The notes beneath the pieces are model-generated. The model did no database searches, had not been told where the DNA came from, and saw nothing but the letters and a program-made list of their open reading frames with translations. From Crenalkalicoccus roseus (lineage in GTDB: Bacteria; Pseudomonadota; Alphaproteobacteria; Acetobacterales; Acetobacteraceae), in the NCBI RefSeq assembly GCF_004761865.1, contig NZ_SJDM01000016.1, positions 1 through 49,566 on the forward strand: a DNA stretch of 49,566 bases. The letters run 5' to 3'. Made by a program: the position numbers and the translations under genes. Shown here piece by piece: positions 46,345 through 49,566 of this stretch (the stretch's first letter is position 1; the number at the start of each line of letters is the position of its first letter).

Positions 46345-47864
46345 GCGGAGGGGCGGAGGGCGCGCGCGCGCTGCTGCGCTCCGGCGCGCCGCAGGGCTGC
46401 CGGCCGCATGAGCGCTTCCTGCTCACCCCCGGCCGCTGGGCGGCGCTGGCCGAGGCGCTGGCCGCCGACCACGACCTCGCCCTGCTCGCCCTCTGGGGCG
46501 AGCCCGGCATGGTCCATGCCGCCTTCCTCTCCGAGGCGGAGGGGGCGGTGCTGCTCGCCTCCGCCCCGGCGCCCGAGGGGCGCTACGCCGCCCTCTCCCC
46601 CGTCCGCCCCGGCGCGGCGCGGTTCGAGCGCACGCTGCGCGACCTCTGGGGCCTGAGCGCGGAGGGCGCGGCGGATCTCCGCCCCTGGCTCGACCACGGG
46701 CGCTGGCCGGTGACGGCGCCGCTCTCCGCCCGCCCGGCGCCGAACGGGCTGCCGCCGCCGCAGCCGGAATTCCTGCCCGTGGAGGGCGAGGGCGTGCACC
46801 AGATCCCGGTCGGCCCCATCCATGCCGGGGTGATCGAGCCCGGGCATTTCCGCTTCCACGTCCAAGGCGAGACGGTGGCGCGGCTGGAGGCGCGGCTCGG
46901 CTACGTCCACAAGGGCACGATCGGGCTGATGCTCGGCAAGTCGCCGCGCTCGGCGGCGCGCTTCGCGGCGCGGCTCTCGGGCGATTCCACCGTCGCCCAT
47001 GCCTGGGCCTTCGCCATGGCCGCCGAGGCCGCGACCGGCGCCGCGCCGCCGCCGCGCGCCGTGGCGCTGCGGGCGCTGATGGCGGAGCTGGAACGCATCC
47101 ACAACCACCTGAACGACTGGGGCTTCGTCTGCAACGACGCCGCCTTCGCCTGGCCGCACGCCCGTTGCGGCGCGCTGCGCGAGGCGGTGCTGCGCGCCTG
47201 TGCCGCCGCCTTCGGCCACCGGCTGATGATGGACTGCGTGGTCCCGGGCGGCGTCGCGGTGGACATCGCGCCCGAGGGCCCCGAGGTGATCCTCGCCGCG
47301 CTGGACGCGATGGAGGCGGAGATCCCGGCGCTGGAACGCGTCTATGACGGCCATGCCAGCCTGCAGGACCGTGTGGTGGGCACCGGCGCGGTCGGCTCGG
47401 CGCTGGTGGCGCGCTTCGCCGCCGGCGGCTTCGTCGGCCGCGCCGCCGGCCGCGGCTTCGACGCCCGCCGCCTGCCCGGCTACGCGCCCTACGACGACCT
47501 CGACCCGGCCGTGCCGGTGCTGCCGCAGGGCGACGTGGATGCGCGCATGCGCATCCGCATCGCCGAGCTGAAGGAATCCGCCCGCCTCGTGCGCCTGCTG
47601 CTGGAGCGGCTGCCGGAGGGCGAAGTGAAGGTGTCGCTGCCGCAGCGCGGCGGCGAGGGCGTCGGCATCGTCGAGGGCTTCCGCGGCGAATGCCTGCACT
47701 GGCTGGCGCTGGAGGAGGGCGGGCTGATCCGCGCGGCCTTCCCGCGCGACCCCTCCTGGCTGCAATGGCCGCTGCTGGAGGCCGCGATCGGGAACAACAT
47801 CGTCGCCGACTTCCCGCTCTGCAACAAGAGCTTCAACTGTTCCTATAGCGGGGTGGACCTCTGA
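46341..47864 (+). CDS. hyfG: hydrogenase-4 large subunit-like protein lacking the first Ni-binding cysteine pair
   Basis: The 507-residue protein fuses a NuoC-like N-domain (residues about 25-150) to a NuoD/[NiFe]-large-subunit-like domain starting VGPIHAGVIEPGHFRF. In hydrogenases the first motif is R-x-C-G-x-C. Here the corresponding segment is RLSGDSTVAHAWAFA, with Ser213 and Ser216 instead of the cysteines. The C-terminus reads FPLCNKSFNCSYSGVDL, with Cys494 and Cys500 but not D-P-C-x-x-C. It therefore cannot bind a normal NiFe site and is probably an energy-converting hydrogenase-related (Ehr-type) subunit, perhaps binding a quinone or another reductant. Overlaps couple it to hyfF and hyfI. 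Confidence 0.88.
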   Translation: MSGGAEGARALLRSGAPQGCRPHERFLLTPGRWAALAEALAADHDLALLALWGEPGMVHAAFLSEAEGAVLLASAPAPEGRYAALSPVRPGAARFERTLRDLWGLSAEGAADLRPWLDHGRWPVTAPLSARPAPNGLPPPQPEFLPVEGEGVHQIPVGPIHAGVIEPGHFRFHVQGETVARLEARLGYVHKGTIGLMLGKSPRSAARFAARLSGDSTVAHAWAFAMAAEAATGAAPPPRAVALRALMAELERIHNHLNDWGFVCNDAAFAWPHARCGALREAVLRACAAAFGHRLMMDCVVPGGVAVDIAPEGPEVILAALDAMEAEIPALERVYDGHASLQDRVVGTGAVGSALVARFAAGGFVGRAAGRGFDARRLPGYAPYDDLDPAVPVLPQGDVDARMRIRIAELKESARLVRLLLERLPEGEVKVSLPQRGGEGVGIVEGFRGECLHWLALEEGGLIRAAFPRDPSWLQWPLLEAAIGNNIVADFPLCNKSFNCSYSGVDL

Positions 47865-48427
47865 TGCTCTGGCCGAGGCTCGCGCGCGCCCTGTTCTCGA
47901 AGCCGCTGACCGACCCGGCGCCGCCGGTGCCGGAGGAGGTGGCGCAGGCGCTGGCGGCGCGGCTGGACGCGGCGGCGCAGCGTCGGCTCGGCCGCAGCCT
48001 TGCGATCCGCCAGGTGGATGCGGGCTCCTGCAATGGCTGCGAGCTGGAGATCAACGCGCTGTCCAGCGTCGTCTACGATTTGGAGCGGTTCGGGCTGCGC
48101 TTCGTCGCCTCGCCGCGCCATGCCGACGTGCTGCTGGTGACCGGTCCGCTCTCGCGCAACATGCGTGAGGCGCTGGAACGCGCCTGGGCCTGCACGCCGG
48201 AGCCGAAATGGGTGGTCGCGGCCGGCGACTGCGCCGTGGATGGCGGGGTGTTCAAGGGCAGCTACGCGGTCGAGGGCGGCGTCGGCGCGGCACTGCCGGT
48301 GGACCTGGTGATCCCGGGCTGCCCACCCTCGCCGACGCAGCTGTTGGAAGGGCTGCTGGCGCTGCTGGAGGCGCAGGCGCCGCCGCGCGCCGCCTCCGCC
48401 GTTCAGTCGGTCAGTAAGAACGCCTAA
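47864..48427 (+). CDS. hyfI: hydrogenase-4 small subunit / NuoB-like iron-sulfur protein
   Basis: The 187-residue protein retains all four ligands of a proximal N2-type [4Fe-4S] cluster: Cys56 and Cys59 (GSCNGCELEINAL), Cys123 (AAGDCAVDGGVF) and Cys153 (IPGCPPSPTQLLEG). It pairs with HyfG at the interface with the membrane arm. The N-terminal 50 residues are a longer extension than in NuoB. Its TAA is the last triplet of the 9-bp target duplication of the following insertion sequence, so the IS did not change the protein. No HyfA/HyfH ferredoxin subunit follows, so the electron donor is not visible. Confidence 0.9.
   Translation: MLWPRLARALFSKPLTDPAPPVPEEVAQALAARLDAAAQRRLGRSLAIRQVDAGSCNGCELEINALSSVVYDLERFGLRFVASPRHADVLLVTGPLSRNMREALERAWACTPEPKWVVAAGDCAVDGGVFKGSYAVEGGVGAALPVDLVIPGCPPSPTQLLEGLLALLEAQAPPRAASAVQSVSKNA
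48419..48427. repeat. left 9-bp target-site duplication (includes hyfI stop)
   Basis: AACGCCTAA here and at 49425-49433 are identical. Removing the element and one copy restores ...AAGAACGCCTAACAAAACC..., i.e. hyfI and its natural downstream sequence. Confidence 0.85.
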
Positions 48428-49424
48428 TGCTCTGTTGAAACCCTGAGATGCCGCAGGCGCTCTGGCCCGCTTTCGAGCGAGGGTTGGGAGGCGGCGGATG
48501 CGGAGGATGTCGAAGTCGGCGGTTGGTGTCGCTCGAGAGGCGCTGGCGGCGGGTCGGGTGGCTCTGCCCGAGTATGGCAGCCGCTACTCGAGGCGGGACT
48601 ACACGCAGCCGCAGCTCTTCGCCCTGCTGGTGCTGCGGCAGTTTCTGCGGACGGACTACCGGGGCGTCGTCACCCTTGTGGCTGAGTGGGCCGAGCTGCG
48701 CCGTGCCCTCGGCCTGAAAAAGGTGCCGCACTACTCGACGCTGGCCCATGCCTCGCGCCGGATCCTCGCAGAGGCGGAGGCCGGGGGGCTTTCCGCCATG
48801 CCCAGGCCGCGGTGGTCGGACGTGCACAGGCGCGGGGCCTGATCGGTCCAAAGCCCGTCGCCGCGGTCGACGCCACCGGGCTGGAGACCCGCCACGTCAG
48901 CGCCTACTTCGGCATGCGACGGGCCACCGGGGAGGGGCACCGACAGCGGGCTTGGCCGAAGCTGACGGCCGTCGTGCACACCGCCTCCCACCTTATTCTC
49001 GGTGCGGTTCCCGGCGTTGGGCCGAGCCAGGACTCTCCCGACTTCACTCCCGCCATGCGGCAGGCAGGGGCGCTCATCGCTGTCGATGCCGTCCTGGGTG
49101 ACGCGGGTTATGACGCCGAGCACAACCACCGGCTCTGCCGCGAGGAACTCGGCGTCCGGCAGACGGTGATCCGCCTCAACCGTCGCAACACCGGGCGGCG
49201 CTGGCCGAAGACGCCGCATCGACGTGCCATGCGCAAACGCTTCGACCGCACCCTCTATAACCAGCGCTGGCACGCCGAGAGCGGCTTCAGCCAGCACAAG
49301 CGGCGGCTCGGATCGGCCCTGACCACCCGCTGCGACGATGCCCAGGCCCGCGAACTTGTCCTGCGCATCCTCACCCACAACCTCATGCTCCTCGCCGCTT
49401 CCACATGAGCATTTCAACAGAGCA
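48428..49424 (+). mobile_element. 997-bp insertion sequence, IS4-like (YREK)
   Basis: The element is bounded by perfect 13-bp terminal inverted repeats TGCTCTGTTGAAA (48428-48440) and TTTCAACAGAGCA (49412-49424). It is flanked by identical 9-bp copies AACGCCTAA (48419-48427 and 49425-49433). It carries one DDE transposase reading in the plus direction, split over two frames. The Y-x2-R-x3-E-x6-K signature and the 9-bp duplication suit the IS4 group. Identical duplications imply a recent insertion. Confidence 0.92.
48498..49408 (+). CDS. IS transposase, two frames joined by a -1 shift at a G6 run
   Basis: The first frame (48498-48842) encodes a helical N-terminus with YSRRDYTQPQLFALLVLRQF and VPHYSTLAHASRRIL. 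The second (stop at 49406) holds the DDE core: VAAVDATGLETRHVSAYFGM (first Asp), VDAVLGDAGYDAEHNHRLCR (second Asp) and YNQRWHAESGFSQHKR (Glu in the YREK signature). The natural join is at GGGGGG (48783-48788): rereading one G changes AGGLSAMP to AGGAFRHAQAAV, giving about 303 residues. This is either programmed -1 frameshifting, known in several IS families, or a one-base deletion that kills the gene. No dominant secondary structure downstream was evident by eye. Confidence 0.82.
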
Positions 49425-49433
49425 AACGCCTAA

Positions 49434-49566
49434 CAAAACCCGGTGCGGTGCGTTGTCTGAGAGCCCGTCTCGGACCGTTTCCGGCACGAGGTGCGTGGGG
49501 GGTGGTCTGTACTAATTGGCTTGGCGCCGGCGTGGTGATTTCCCCTGCCAAACGGCGGGGGATGGC
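49434..49566. other. end of window, no gene assigned
   Basis: After the right target duplication come 133 bp with no supported gene. GAGCCCGTCTCGGACC near 49463 resembles ends of some other insertion sequences. A short plus-strand frame (VVISPAKRRG) runs off the edge. Neither can be confirmed here. Confidence 0.3.

Noticed and set aside
49455-49566. Left end of a second insertion sequence at the window edge
   Set aside because: The GAGCCCGTCTCGGACC-like sequence is suggestive, but no inverted partner or transposase is visible before the sequence ends.

Overview
The window is a very GC-rich (about 70-75% by eye) bacterial chromosomal segment. Codons end almost always in G or C, genes are tightly packed, and start and stop codons often overlap. 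Tripartite TRAP transporters, a divergent acnA-ccmA pair, a benzoate/cyclohexanecarboxylate-type gene set and a DUF3422 protein together suggest an alphaproteobacterium. The Rhodospirillales, probably an Acetobacteraceae of the Roseomonas type, fit best. That placement is inference from gene content; no rRNA or tRNA gene was found.

Layout. 0-7.7 kb (minus strand): a small and possibly frameshifted hypothetical gene, a PF09859-type oxygenase overlapping ada (alkylation repair), a D-aminoacylase-like amidohydrolase, and a MarR-HlyD-DHA2 efflux operon with a palindrome in its promoter. 7.7-12.9 kb (plus): a MaoC-like protein, a complete TRAP transporter and a COG2187-type kinase. 12.8-15.3 kb: divergent prs and pncB, a PRPP producer and a PRPP consumer. 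15.4-17.3 kb: DUF3422 and a small secreted protein around a strong AT-rich dyad. 17.6-23 kb: ccmA and ccmB (heme export) separated by a Hint/RTX gene, with acnA divergent. 23-26.3 kb: an ArsR-type regulator, an ABM monooxygenase and an SLC13 permease.

26.3-28.6 kb: an exosortase-associated acyltransferase and a PEP-CTERM protein lie on either side of a 720-bp, locally AT-richer region. It holds a near-consensus sigma-54 promoter and two matching dyads upstream of it, plus two tiny candidate ORFs. 28.6-31.4 kb: mtgA and an acyl-CoA synthetase. 31.4-38.8 kb: a cyclohexanecarboxylate catabolic cluster (badH-badI-aliB-aliA, an ABC binding protein and the synthetase), divergent from badR and a zinc alcohol dehydrogenase, with a 40-bp interrupted dyad at the divergent promoter. 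38.8-40.8 kb: TRAP large and small permeases without a binding protein.

41.1-48.4 kb: a six-gene hydrogenase-4/complex I-like operon, hyfBCEFGI. Its large subunit lacks the first [NiFe] cysteine pair, so it is probably an energy-converting hydrogenase-related complex and not a hydrogenase. A perfect 36-bp palindrome sits between hyfC and hyfE. The operon ends exactly at a 997-bp insertion sequence with 13-bp inverted repeats and a 9-bp target duplication that contains the hyfI stop codon. Its transposase is split over two frames at a run of six G.

The most noteworthy points are the sigma-54/PEP-CTERM control region, the Ni-ligand-less Hyf complex with its palindrome and IS, the Hint/RTX gene inside the ccm locus, and the badR operator.
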